Part shown: piece by piece, positions 24,885 to 32,193 of the stretch
Numbering within the stretch: position 1 is the first letter of the stretch
Layout of the letters: each line of letters starts with the position of its first letter
NCBI GenBank assembly: GCA_902767725.1
Contig: CACXIM010000029.1
Coordinates: 1 to 38,951, forward strand
Origin: an uncultured Bacteroidia bacterium
Lineage (GTDB): Bacteria; Bacteroidota; Bacteroidia; Bacteroidales; F082
Direction: 5' to 3'
DNA length: 38,951 nt
Translations under genes and position numbers: made by a program
Notes under the pieces: model-generated
Databases searched by the model: none
What the model saw: the letters and a program-made list of their open reading frames with translations, nothing else
Told to the model about the DNA's origin: nothing

Positions 24885-25355
24885 CTAATTAGAACCATAC
24901 GCCTCTTCAAGCACCTTCTCCAAATATGGCTTGTATTCAGTCGGTGTGCGCTTGCTGCAATACATGGCGTAGACCAGATTAAGGTACTCTTCTCGGTCCA
25001 AATGACATTTGACTTCCAAATCATCAAACTGTTGCTGCAAGCTCCAGTCATCGCCGCGGAGAAAACCATAGTCGAACTGCATAACCGTGCGGACAGGAAA
25101 GCAGAAACGACCGCCCGTTGGAACGTCGCCAATCTCTACATCAGGTTCAAACACATACGACACCACTTTGCCGTCTGCGTCACGATTGATGCCGTGTTTT
25201 ATCTGATCGTCGGGGACACCTGCGCGTCTTTGGCTGGTCGTGAAATGAATGACAACCTGCACATCTTCGTCCCTAAATATGCTGATGGCATATTTGTATT
25301 TGGGATTGTTTATGTTTTTGGCAAATCCGTATGTGACAGTGCCGGGTTCAAACAT
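24885..25355 (-). CDS. putative toxin partner of the Panacea protein
   Basis: A 156-residue soluble protein of unrecognised fold, with DVQVVIHFTTSQRRAGVPDDQIKHG near its centre and an acidic helical end. Its ATG overlaps the end of the Panacea gene by 8 bases, so it is translated from the same message. Panacea antitoxins are joined to unrelated toxins, so position makes it the toxin candidate; the sequence itself shows no known toxic motif. A different role, such as a structural partner, is possible. Confidence 0.6.
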   Translation of the reverse strand: MFEPGTVTYGFAKNINNPKYKYAISIFRDEDVQVVIHFTTSQRRAGVPDDQIKHGINRDADGKVVSYVFEPDVEIGDVPTGGRFCFPVRTVMQFDYGFLRGDDWSLQQQFDDLEVKCHLDREEYLNLVYAMYCSKRTPTEYKPYLEKVLEEAYGSN

Positions 25356-25944
25356 GGAGTGCCGAATTAAGAGAAGCCTGCATCATAATGCTATCCAATG
25401 CTTCAGCATAGATTTCCTTTCCTTCGGCATCGTTCAAGTCGTTAAGACAAATCGGGTATTCTGAACGGCCAGTCTCATCGAAAGTGATATGATGATGCGA
25501 CACCATTTGCGACCACAACGAGTCTTCGCTGTGCGTCTCGTCCGTCAAGTCATCGGCTGACTTGTCCTTACAATAGGCAATCACGCTATTGATGATGTCC
25601 ATTTCGTATTCGCTAAAGCCCTTCAAATCTTGGTCGATAGCGTAGGGATTCGTCTTGTTGGCAGACACATGCCATTTACCATCATCTTCTTTGGCACATG
25701 TCACAAAGTTTGCAAAAGCACCATCCTTGACTTCGTAAACACTAGGAGCCACAGGACCTTTCTTCCATGCATAATAGTCAAGCCATGTTAGCGGAATGGC
25801 TCGCATCTGCACGGATTTCTCGTCCATGAGGTATATTACTTTCAGTAACTTGCGCAAATGAATATGCGGCATTTGGCTGCATATATATTCGAGCAATGCA
25901 CCTATCTTGTTTGCATTTACCTGTAATCCCAAATTCGAATTCAT
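25348..25944 (-). CDS. Panacea (DUF4065/SocA-like) antitoxin
   Basis: A 198-residue protein with the Panacea domain: an N-terminal helix ANKIGALLEYICSQ, then HLRKLLKVIYLMDEKS and the family landmark LDYYAWKKGPVAPSVYEV. Panacea proteins act as hyper-variable antitoxins by binding and neutralising their toxin. The frame extends upstream to GTG 25965, but that lies almost on the predicted transcription start; ATG 25944 has a short leader of about 20 bases. The gene is followed by the putative toxin with an 8-base overlap. Antitoxin-first order is common for this type. Confidence 0.85.
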   Translation of the reverse strand: MNSNLGLQVNANKIGALLEYICSQMPHIHLRKLLKVIYLMDEKSVQMRAIPLTWLDYYAWKKGPVAPSVYEVKDGAFANFVTCAKEDDGKWHVSANKTNPYAIDQDLKGFSEYEMDIINSVIAYCKDKSADDLTDETHSEDSLWSQMVSHHHITFDETGRSEYPICLNDLNDAEGKEIYAEALDSIMMQASLNSALHV

Positions 25945-25969
25945 GGATTGTTTTATTATTGTCACGCTG

Positions 25970-25977
25970 CAAAATTA
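25970..25977 (-). promoter_or_regulatory. -7 promoter element of the Panacea pair
   Basis: TAATTTTG on the minus strand, exact TAnnTTTG match; transcription would start near 25963. This supports ATG 25944 as the start. The gene-free stretch 25978-26278 also holds the ATPase promoter and operator. Confidence 0.65.
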
Positions 25978-26178
25978 CTGCTTTTTTTGAAATATGTCTG
26001 TTGATTTACAAAAATATGCAAGAAAAACAGCGTCCGACATCTAAACGGGGCAGGCACATGTTCGACTCACAAGTAAAATGGCATAAACGATAACCTCATT
26101 TCAGATTCAAAAATCGTTTCGAAAGCCATTGAACTCAAGCCCTCAAGTACCAGTCATCAAATTCCACAATCTTAATAA

Positions 26179-26229
26179 TGCACTTTTTTTAGTGCACAAA
26201 ACTAAAAATATTGCACTTTTTTTAGTGCA
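26179..26229 (+). promoter_or_regulatory. twin identical palindromes, candidate operator
   Basis: TGCACT-TTTTT-T-AGTGCA with a trailing C, 19 bases in all, occurs at 26179-26197 and 26212-26230. Both copies are identical, with starts exactly 33 bases (about three helix turns) apart. The second lies just upstream of the -7 element of the ATPase gene, overlapping where a -33 element would be. Two in-phase palindromes suggest a cooperatively bound repressor, possibly the ATPase or an unlinked protein. Confidence 0.7.
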
Positions 26230-26245
26230 CATTTAGAATTATTTG

Positions 26246-26253
26246 TATTTTTG
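26246..26253 (+). promoter_or_regulatory. -7 promoter element of the AAA/DUF4143 gene
   Basis: TATTTTTG, exact TAnnTTTG match; transcription would begin near 26260 and leave a 19-base leader before ATG 26279. It lies immediately downstream of the twin palindromes. Confidence 0.7.
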
Positions 26254-26278
26254 CAGCAGCGTTACAAATACAATTATC

Positions 26279-27454
26279 ATGATTGATGATGTTTTAATCG
26301 ACTTTATGCGCGAACAACTGGCGATTACAAGCCTTGATTTCGTACGATACCTGTACGCGGAGATTGACTGGTCGCTGCGGATGTTCGGAATTGTCGGTCC
26401 ACGCGGAGTCGGCAAATCGACCTTGGTGAAGCAGCATATCCTATTTGAAAGAGACAACCAAAAGGCTCTTTATGTCTCGGCCGACCACAGTTATTTCGCC
26501 CAGCATACCCTTTTGGAAGTTGCCTCGGAATGGATTAAGGAAGGCGGTACACATCTTTATATAGACGAGATTCACAAATATGAAAACTGGTCAACTGAGT
26601 TGAAAAACATCTATGATGGACATCCGTCATTGTATGTAGTCTTCACTGGTTCGTCCGTACTCGACTTGCTCAAAGGACATGCCGACCTCAGCCGTCGTGC
26701 CGTGATGTACACGCTACAAGGGCTCTCGTTTCGCGAATATCTGGAGATGTTCCGCGACATAAAAATGCCAAAATACAGTTTGGAAGAGGTCATCGCCAAC
26801 AAGGTGGTTGATACCATTTTGCCACATCCGTTACCGCTGTTCCGACAATATTTGCAAGACGGTTATTATCCTTTCAGCAAAGAAGGTGCCTTCAGGTCAA
26901 GGCTCGACCAAATCATCACACAGACTCTTGAGTCGGACATCCCGCAATACGCCTCGCTTTCGGTCTCTACAGGACGCAAATTGCGCCGACTGATGAGCAT
27001 AGTGTCACAAAGTGTACCTTTCAAGCCAGATTATTCAAGCATAGCCAATGCCATAGGTGTCAGTCGCAATGTGGTGCCTGATTATTTTCTTTACATGGAA
27101 AGGGCTGGAATGATAGGCCAGCTGCGCGATGAGACAGGCGGCTTACGGAGTTTAGGCAAAGTGGAGAAAATATATCTAGATAATACAAATATCATGTATG
27201 TGCTTGGTGCTGACAGTGCCAATACCGGAAACCTACGAGAGACTTTTTTCTATAACCAAACGAGGGTCGTGAGCGACGTCATCTCATCAAAAGCTTCAGA
27301 TTTTGTCATCGGCGAACACACTTTCGAGGTCGGAGGAAAGAAAAAGGGTGTCAAACAGATCGAAGATGTTCCCAATGGTCATCTCGTGAAAGACGACATC
27401 GAATACGGCCATGGCATTTCAATTCCGCTGTGGACGTTTGGGCTGCTGTATTAA
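26279..27454 (+). CDS. AAA_14/DUF4143-type ATPase
   Basis: A 391-residue cytoplasmic ATPase. The N-terminal AAA_14 domain has Walker A GPRGVGKST (40-48), Walker B HLYIDEIH (92-99) and a sensor-like FTGSS near 125-129. The C-terminal DUF4143 region (about 200-391) is a winged helix and nuclease-like fold of unknown activity. These ATPases are very common in Bacteroidales and are often scattered in accessory DNA; their function is unsettled. A start at 26243 is open, but ATG 26279 lies right after the promoter. Its stop overlaps the last codon of an AraC gene relic on the other strand, so it was probably inserted there. Confidence 0.85.
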   Translation: MIDDVLIDFMREQLAITSLDFVRYLYAEIDWSLRMFGIVGPRGVGKSTLVKQHILFERDNQKALYVSADHSYFAQHTLLEVASEWIKEGGTHLYIDEIHKYENWSTELKNIYDGHPSLYVVFTGSSVLDLLKGHADLSRRAVMYTLQGLSFREYLEMFRDIKMPKYSLEEVIANKVVDTILPHPLPLFRQYLQDGYYPFSKEGAFRSRLDQIITQTLESDIPQYASLSVSTGRKLRRLMSIVSQSVPFKPDYSSIANAIGVSRNVVPDYFLYMERAGMIGQLRDETGGLRSLGKVEKIYLDNTNIMYVLGADSANTGNLRETFFYNQTRVVSDVISSKASDFVIGEHTFEVGGKKKGVKQIEDVPNGHLVKDDIEYGHGISIPLWTFGLLY

Positions 27455-27501
27455 AACCCTAATTCTTCCTTAGTCTTTCTGTATTCCACAGGGCTTTCCA
27501 A
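27451..27501 (-). pseudogene. 3' end relic of an AraC-family gene
   Basis: On the minus strand the frame reads LESPVEYRKTKEELGF then TAA. This is the end of an AraC helix-turn-helix domain (compare GKSPVEYRK of the intact gene at 31156-32010). About 24 bases of DNA, TCTTTCT.TATTCCACAGGG on the plus strand, agree with the intact gene at all but one position. Upstream, the helix-turn-helix is gone, and the ATPase stop overlaps this one. It is a truncated copy at the island edge. Confidence 0.7.
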
Positions 27502-27517
27502 ACGGCTTTGACTTCAG

Positions 27518-29188
27518 CTAAGCGAAACTCCTAATACTCTTGCCCACGTTGATGAAATGGTCGGCCACGCGCTCGGCGTTTTGCGCCAGTGAGATGTATT
27601 CCGCACCAACTTGCGGGGTGCATTGTCCTGCCACAAGCCGCTGGATGTGTTGCGATTCCATGGTCTCCGTGAAGCTATCAATCTGTTCCTCAATCTGATA
27701 TGCATATTCAAGCGCCGTGAAGTCGAGGTCGTGGTAGGCTTTCATGACTTCATGGTAGAGTGCCGTGATCTTCCGCTCCATTTCCTTGATTTCCAGCACG
27801 GCAGGCGCAGAGAACGTTTCATTTTGGGTTTGCAGGCTTTCCGCATATTCCACGATGTTTTCGGCATAATCGCCGATACGTTCCAGGTCGCTCACGCTTT
27901 TCACGCTGCAACTGAGGTACTTACTATCCGTTTGGCTAAGCGCTTTTGATGAAAGCACCGCCACATATCGGGTCAACTCACTGTTTAAGAAGTTAAGCTC
28001 GTTCTCTGTCTTCTTGAATTTTTCCAAATCACTGAAATCCAATGTGGTGACGATATGGATGGCACGGCAGAAGTTGTCGTGGGCCAACGCACCCATGTTT
28101 TCGACTTCGGCCTTCAACTGCCTGACCGCCAAAGCAGGTGTCACCAACATCGAGTCGTCAAGGAAATGAAGATGGAACTTGTCGTCGCGAAGCTCGTAGG
28201 CATCGTCAGGGATGAGGCGGCACACCAAGCGAACCAGGCCATTGGTCAGCGGCAGCGCGACCAAGGTGGTGCAGACATTGAACACGGTATGGAACATAGC
28301 CAGCTGCACTTGCGGAGCGTGTGGGAACATGGTTTCAAACAGCTTCCCGAAGCCCCAAGCCCCGTGTGTGAAAAGATGAAGGAGCAAGGCGATAAGCAAA
28401 AACAGCACCACACCCATCACATTGAAAAACAAATGAATAAGTGCCGTCCGTTTGGCGTTTTGGCCACTGGTCATGCCCGCCAGAATCGCCACCACACATG
28501 AACCGATGTTGGAACCCATCGTGAGGAAGATGCCTTGGTCGAGCGAGAGCAAACCCGCCACCACCATGGTGATGGCGATGGACGTCAGCACCGATGATGA
28601 CTGGATGATGGCCGTCAGCAATGCGCCGATGAACACAATCAGCAAGGGGTTACTGATGGTGGCCAAAAACTGTTTCACTGAATCCAAGGCGGCGAATTCA
28701 TCCATGGCGCCCGACATGATGCCAAGACCGACGAACAGCAATCCGAAACCCGCCAGGATGCTGCCGGTTTGCTTCCACTTCTCGCGCTTCGAAAACATCG
28801 TTACAAAGGCCCCGATGCCAGCCAAAGCCGAGAAGAGCACCGTCGTGGAGATGCCGTGGCCGCCAAACATGCCCAAGGCCACCAGTTGCGCGGTGACCGT
28901 GGTACCGATGTTGGCACCATAGATGACCGTGGCAGCCTGTGCGAGCGACATGATGCCCACGTTCACGAAGCCGATGACCATCACCGTCACCGCGCCCGAG
29001 CTTTGGATGGCCGCCGTGCCCACCGTGCCGACGCCCACACCGAGCCATTTGTTATTCCCCATCTTGGCGAACAGCCGCTTCAAGCCCGCGCTGCTTGCAC
29101 TTTCAAGACTGGTACTCAACATCTTGCAGGCCACCAAAAACACCCCGATGCCTGCGATTAGGGTTAGAATTGCGATAACGATGAGCAT
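27518..29188 (-). CDS. Na/Pi cotransporter family protein with PhoU-like domain
   Basis: A 556-residue inner-membrane protein. Two inverted repeats carry the family's QSSG (62-65) and QSSS (196-199) motifs for Na+-coupled phosphate transport, within about 9 helices (residues 1-330). About 350-556 is a PhoU-like helical domain. Relatives in Bacteroidetes may export or import phosphate. It is the second phosphate transporter of this window, 25 kb from PiT. It lies downstream of the PepSY-like gene on the same strand, with a hairpin in the 72-base gap; its own promoter is not clear, and no 7-4-7 box is visible there. Confidence 0.9.
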   Translation of the reverse strand: MLIVIAILTLIAGIGVFLVACKMLSTSLESASSAGLKRLFAKMGNNKWLGVGVGTVGTAAIQSSGAVTVMVIGFVNVGIMSLAQAATVIYGANIGTTVTAQLVALGMFGGHGISTTVLFSALAGIGAFVTMFSKREKWKQTGSILAGFGLLFVGLGIMSGAMDEFAALDSVKQFLATISNPLLIVFIGALLTAIIQSSSVLTSIAITMVVAGLLSLDQGIFLTMGSNIGSCVVAILAGMTSGQNAKRTALIHLFFNVMGVVLFLLIALLLHLFTHGAWGFGKLFETMFPHAPQVQLAMFHTVFNVCTTLVALPLTNGLVRLVCRLIPDDAYELRDDKFHLHFLDDSMLVTPALAVRQLKAEVENMGALAHDNFCRAIHIVTTLDFSDLEKFKKTENELNFLNSELTRYVAVLSSKALSQTDSKYLSCSVKSVSDLERIGDYAENIVEYAESLQTQNETFSAPAVLEIKEMERKITALYHEVMKAYHDLDFTALEYAYQIEEQIDSFTETMESQHIQRLVAGQCTPQVGAEYISLAQNAERVADHFINVGKSIRSFA

Positions 29189-29202
29189 TGGAATAAATTT
29201 GT

Positions 29203-29236
29203 GAAAGCGGCCAACGATGGCTCACTGACCGCTTTC
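29203..29236 (-). terminator. weak hairpin between PepSY-like and Na/Pi genes
   Basis: GAAAGCGG (29203-29210) and CCGCTTTC (29229-29236) make a perfect 8-pair stem with an 18-base loop. It lies just downstream of the PepSY-like gene on the minus strand. No strong T-run follows, so it may be a terminator or a processing hairpin. Confidence 0.45.
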
Positions 29237-29260
29237 GTTATGAAGAAAAAGGTTGACTTC

Positions 29261-30505
29261 TTATTTGTTGTCGATATGGGTTACGTTGAAATTGCTGTCA
29301 AATTCAATCTCAACACCATTGCTTAACTCAATTTCCCAACCGTTTGCTTTCTTTTCGATTTTGTCAATATGCTGGTTGGGGTAATTCGTGGCAACGTAGG
29401 CAGAAATCTGTTCGGGAACGAGTGCGGTAGGAACTATGCCATAAACACTCGATTCATCGCAATCGATGCTCTTCCATTCAAAGGCGAGGTTGAAGGTGAT
29501 TTCCGTGCCGTCGGTCAGTTTCACCTCATATTCATCCTCGTCCACCAAAACCTTGAGGATGCCAACTTGAGGGAAATAGGTCTCTACAAAAGTGTTGATT
29601 TCTGCATAGTCAGTAGGCGTTTCGCCCCCATTCCCGCCGCCATTCCCGCCACCGTTTCCGATGACATTGAAATTGGTGTCGAACTTGATTTCCTGTCCAT
29701 TCTTGAGTTCAATCTCCCAGCCATAATGCTCTTTCTCAATTTGTTCAATCTGCTGGTTTGGGAAGTTCGTGTTGACATAGGCGGTAATCTGATCGGGAAC
29801 GAGTTCTGTGGGTACGGCGCTGTAAATGGAGGACTCTTCACAGTCGATATGGGTCCATTCGAAGTTGAGATTGAAAGAAATCTCTGTACCGTCGACAAGT
29901 TCCACTTCGTATTCGTCGTCTTCCGCTTTGATACTAAGGATTTCAGTTTGAGAGAAATAGGTGCCTACAAAAGTGTTGATATCAGGGTATTCAGCACTGT
30001 TTCCTCCCCCATTTCCGCCATTGTTGACGACATTGAAGTTGACATCAAACTTGAGATCAACATCATTGCTGAGTTCAATCTCCCAGCCATTGTTTTCTCT
30101 TTCGATTTCATCAATGTGTTGATTGGGATAGTTGGCGGTAACATAGGCTGCAATCTGTTCGGGGACAAGCGTCTCAGGCACAGCACTATAGATGGATGAA
30201 TGTTCACAGTTAACCTCAACCCATTCAAACGTTTGGGTAAAATACACCTTGGTGTTGTCGCTTAGAATCACTCGGTAATAGTGTTCAGTTTGGTTACAGC
30301 TGAGGATGCTTGCTTCTGGAAAATGCGTGTTGACAAACGTGACAATGTCCGGGGCAATGTCAGTTGCATTGACAGGAGCACCGTTCCCTTCGGCCTCCCA
30401 TTGGTTGTTGTTGCTGTTGTTGCCTCCTGTGGGCGTTTCTTTTGTGCACGATGACACTGCGAAAGACAGTGCGATGAATGCTGCAAACAATGCTAATTTC
30501 TTCAT
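29261..30505 (-). CDS. exported lipoprotein with three PepSY-like (DUF2874) repeats
   Basis: A 414-residue lipoprotein (Cys20 in SFAVSSC). Three tandem units of about 109 residues lie at 52-160, 174-282 and 300-408; each begins with a D-I-x-T-F-V pattern, has ALVPEQISAYV-type and YPNQHI-type blocks, and ends FD.NFNV. Gly/Asn-rich linkers join them (for example GNGGGNGGGNGG). The units match the PepSY-like putative beta-lactamase-inhibitor family (DUF2874), whose function in Bacteroidetes is unknown. The repeats are still close in sequence, so triplication is recent or under gene conversion. Stop and hairpin lie before the Na/Pi gene; the terminator at 30546-30584 precedes it. Confidence 0.88.
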   Translation of the reverse strand: MKKLALFAAFIALSFAVSSCTKETPTGGNNSNNNQWEAEGNGAPVNATDIAPDIVTFVNTHFPEASILSCNQTEHYYRVILSDNTKVYFTQTFEWVEVNCEHSSIYSAVPETLVPEQIAAYVTANYPNQHIDEIERENNGWEIELSNDVDLKFDVNFNVVNNGGNGGGNSAEYPDINTFVGTYFSQTEILSIKAEDDEYEVELVDGTEISFNLNFEWTHIDCEESSIYSAVPTELVPDQITAYVNTNFPNQQIEQIEKEHYGWEIELKNGQEIKFDTNFNVIGNGGGNGGGNGGETPTDYAEINTFVETYFPQVGILKVLVDEDEYEVKLTDGTEITFNLAFEWKSIDCDESSVYGIVPTALVPEQISAYVATNYPNQHIDKIEKKANGWEIELSNGVEIEFDSNFNVTHIDNK

Positions 30506-30517
30506 TTTAGTTAGATT

Positions 30518-30940
30518 TTAGTTGATAATAAATGAATTATGGGATAAAAAAAGATGGTCCGAACCGAAGTCCGCACCATCTTTTGTGTTTTTCGTGATGA
30601 TATAGTTATGGCTGTCGGCCAAACTTTTCCTTGGGGCGTAACGTCTCACCTGCCCGAGGCGCAAAGCCGCCGAGCACATATTTTCATTTTGCTCCTCTCC
30701 TATTGTTGTAACTGGGAAGAGCTCACATCGGCATTGCAAACCATCCGATGGACTATTAAGCAAAAACTCCGAATCCTCGTCGTCATCAAACTCATCGCCA
30801 TCGAACGACATACTGGACAGGATTTCAGTTTGTTCCATGACAAATATGTCCTCTTGGGCCGGGCAAGTAAGGTCAAGAAGGAACAGCCCCATCAGGATGA
30901 GGGCGACGACAGAGACATATTTTCGGAAAAAGTCAATCAT
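30518..30940 (-). CDS. small membrane-anchored acidic protein; frame runs through a terminator
   Basis: The frame from ATG 30940 encodes 140 residues: one N-terminal hydrophobic helix (about 8-27) ending near LTCPAQ, an acidic stretch (DGDEFDDDEDSEF) and a Cys-bearing region (LQCRCELFP). I do not recognise the family. A terminator with a UUCG loop at 30546-30584 lies inside the frame and the only stop is at 30518-30520, after the T-run. A transcript ending there would have no stop codon. Either the true end lies earlier through an unseen frameshift, or it is a non-stop message. Starts upstream to 30973 are possible. Confidence 0.5.
   Translation of the reverse strand: MIDFFRKYVSVVALILMGLFLLDLTCPAQEDIFVMEQTEILSSMSFDGDEFDDDEDSEFLLNSPSDGLQCRCELFPVTTIGEEQNENMCSAALRLGQVRRYAPRKSLADSHNYIITKNTKDGADFGSDHLFLSHNSFIIN
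30546..30584 (-). terminator. UUCG-loop terminator inside an open frame
   Basis: On the minus strand, GATGGTGCGGAC - TTCG - GTTCGGACCATC forms a 12-pair stem with one mismatch and a C(UUCG)G loop, followed by seven T. It is also followed by a T-rich run on the plus strand, so it may act both ways. It lies between the small membrane protein and the PepSY-like gene. Confidence 0.85.
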
Positions 30941-31031
30941 GGCAAGTCCGATGTTCGTAAGTATAACGGACAAGAGGTAAAATTATTGTTCTTTTTCTCA
31001 AACAAATTTACGAGCCATGAAAAAAAAGCAA

Positions 31032-31039
31032 TACCTTTG
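31032..31039 (+). promoter_or_regulatory. -7 element before a 26-residue frame
   Basis: TACCTTTG, exact TAnnTTTG match, with the small frame's ATG about 19 bases downstream. Confidence 0.45.
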
Positions 31040-31057
31040 CAAAAATAACCTTCGAAC

Positions 31058-31138
31058 ATGCGCGATCACAATATAATGTATCATGCCCTCGCCACCGTCA
31101 AACACATTAACGAAGACAATACCATGGAAGTGGTGTGA
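31058..31138 (+). pseudogene. 26-residue frame behind a promoter, likely truncated gene
   Basis: The frame begins MRDHNIMYHALATVKHINED and stops at TGA 31136-31138. It has a good -7 element at 31032-31039. It looks like the first helix of a longer helical protein whose remainder is lost; the convergent AraC gene ends 18 bases later. A genuine small protein cannot be excluded, and I do not recognise the family. Confidence 0.35.
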
Positions 31139-31155
31139 AGAATCTGAAAAATCCC

Positions 31156-32010
31156 CTATTCTTCTGACAACCCAACCATAATCTTTCTATATTCCACAGG
31201 GCTTTTCCCAAGGTGTTTCTTGACGTATTTGCAAAAGAAGCTGACATCAGGAAAATCCAGTTTGAAGGCGATTTCTTTTATGGTAAGGTCGGTCTGGAGT
31301 AGGTAATATTTGATGTGGCTGACGGTACTCTCTGTGATCCAATCCATCGCTGTACGCCCAGTTTTTTCCTTACAGACGGCACTTAAATATTTTGAGGTAA
31401 CAAGCAATTGTTCGGCGTAAGCCCTGACTTCACGCTGGGTGTTATTTGGCCGGCTAAGTATGGACATGAAACGCTGGAATAGGCGGTCTTTTTGCGAGGT
31501 CTCGCTTGTCGATTGGCCAATAATTTCATTTTCAAGTGCATGAAGAAGTTCAACAGCTACCGCTTGTGAGGTAAGTCTGATGATACGCTGGCGATAAGCA
31601 TTGTCGCTGTCCTCCATGTAAACCATCAAAAGATTAAAGTAAGCCTGAAAAAGCTTGCTCTGGAACTCCGTGGCGTGAACAACTGGGTTTTGCCTTAAAA
31701 AGAACAGTTTTTTCCACCAATTGGGGTCGATTTGAAAAACACCTGGCAATGTCTCGTCATAAATAAACTCACCGGCACTGATAACCTTACCTTGTAAGTC
31801 GGGTGTACGCATATACATGCCAATGATGTTGCGGGGTGTACATATAACGATGTCACCTTCCCCGACGTGGTACATTTCTCCCTCTACGGTAAACTGCAAT
31901 GCACCTCTCTCGCAATAGAACGCGAGGAAGGAACTTGACATGGTTTCCGAGGCAATATTGACCTCATCTATATTATCAGAAACGATGAGGTCGTTAAACG
32001 ATTTCATCAT
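31156..32010 (-). CDS. AraC-family transcriptional regulator
   Basis: A 284-residue regulator. The N-terminal half (about 1-150) is a cupin-like sensor domain, with EGDIVICTP typical of its beta-strands. The C-terminal 100 residues carry the two helix-turn-helices: VTSKYLSAVCKEKTG and LTIKEIAFKLDFPDVSFFCKYVKKHLGKSPVEYRK. The ligand and targets are unknown. It is divergent from the frameshifted glycosyltransferase gene, so it may regulate the lipid cluster. Its end is closely matched by relic tails at 27451-27501. Its own -7 element is unclear. Confidence 0.92.
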   Translation of the reverse strand: MMKSFNDLIVSDNIDEVNIASETMSSSFLAFYCERGALQFTVEGEMYHVGEGDIVICTPRNIIGMYMRTPDLQGKVISAGEFIYDETLPGVFQIDPNWWKKLFFLRQNPVVHATEFQSKLFQAYFNLLMVYMEDSDNAYRQRIIRLTSQAVAVELLHALENEIIGQSTSETSQKDRLFQRFMSILSRPNNTQREVRAYAEQLLVTSKYLSAVCKEKTGRTAMDWITESTVSHIKYYLLQTDLTIKEIAFKLDFPDVSFFCKYVKKHLGKSPVEYRKIMVGLSEE

Positions 32011-32159
32011 AGTTGGTCATTTTTTTTCTGCAAAGAAACTACCTATTATTGGTTTTTACAATGGTATATAACTCCTTTTTTATATTCCATATTTCTTTTA
32101 TCGAATAAATTAACCACAAAAAAAGTGATTTAGACAATGCGCTTCTGCCTTTATGTGTC

Positions 32160-32167
32160 TAATTTTG
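32160..32167 (+). promoter_or_regulatory. -7 promoter element of the glycosyltransferase gene
   Basis: TAATTTTG, exact TAnnTTTG match; transcription would start near 32174, about 20 bases before ATG 32194. It faces the AraC gene in a 183-base divergent interval. Confidence 0.6.
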
Positions 32168-32193
32168 CGTCACATAATCAGTAAAAATGAGTC

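Noticed and set aside
29369-30199. 276-residue frame on the plus strand
   Set aside because: It is the antisense of the PepSY-like repeat gene; its repeats mirror those of the lipoprotein and no domain or start signal is seen.
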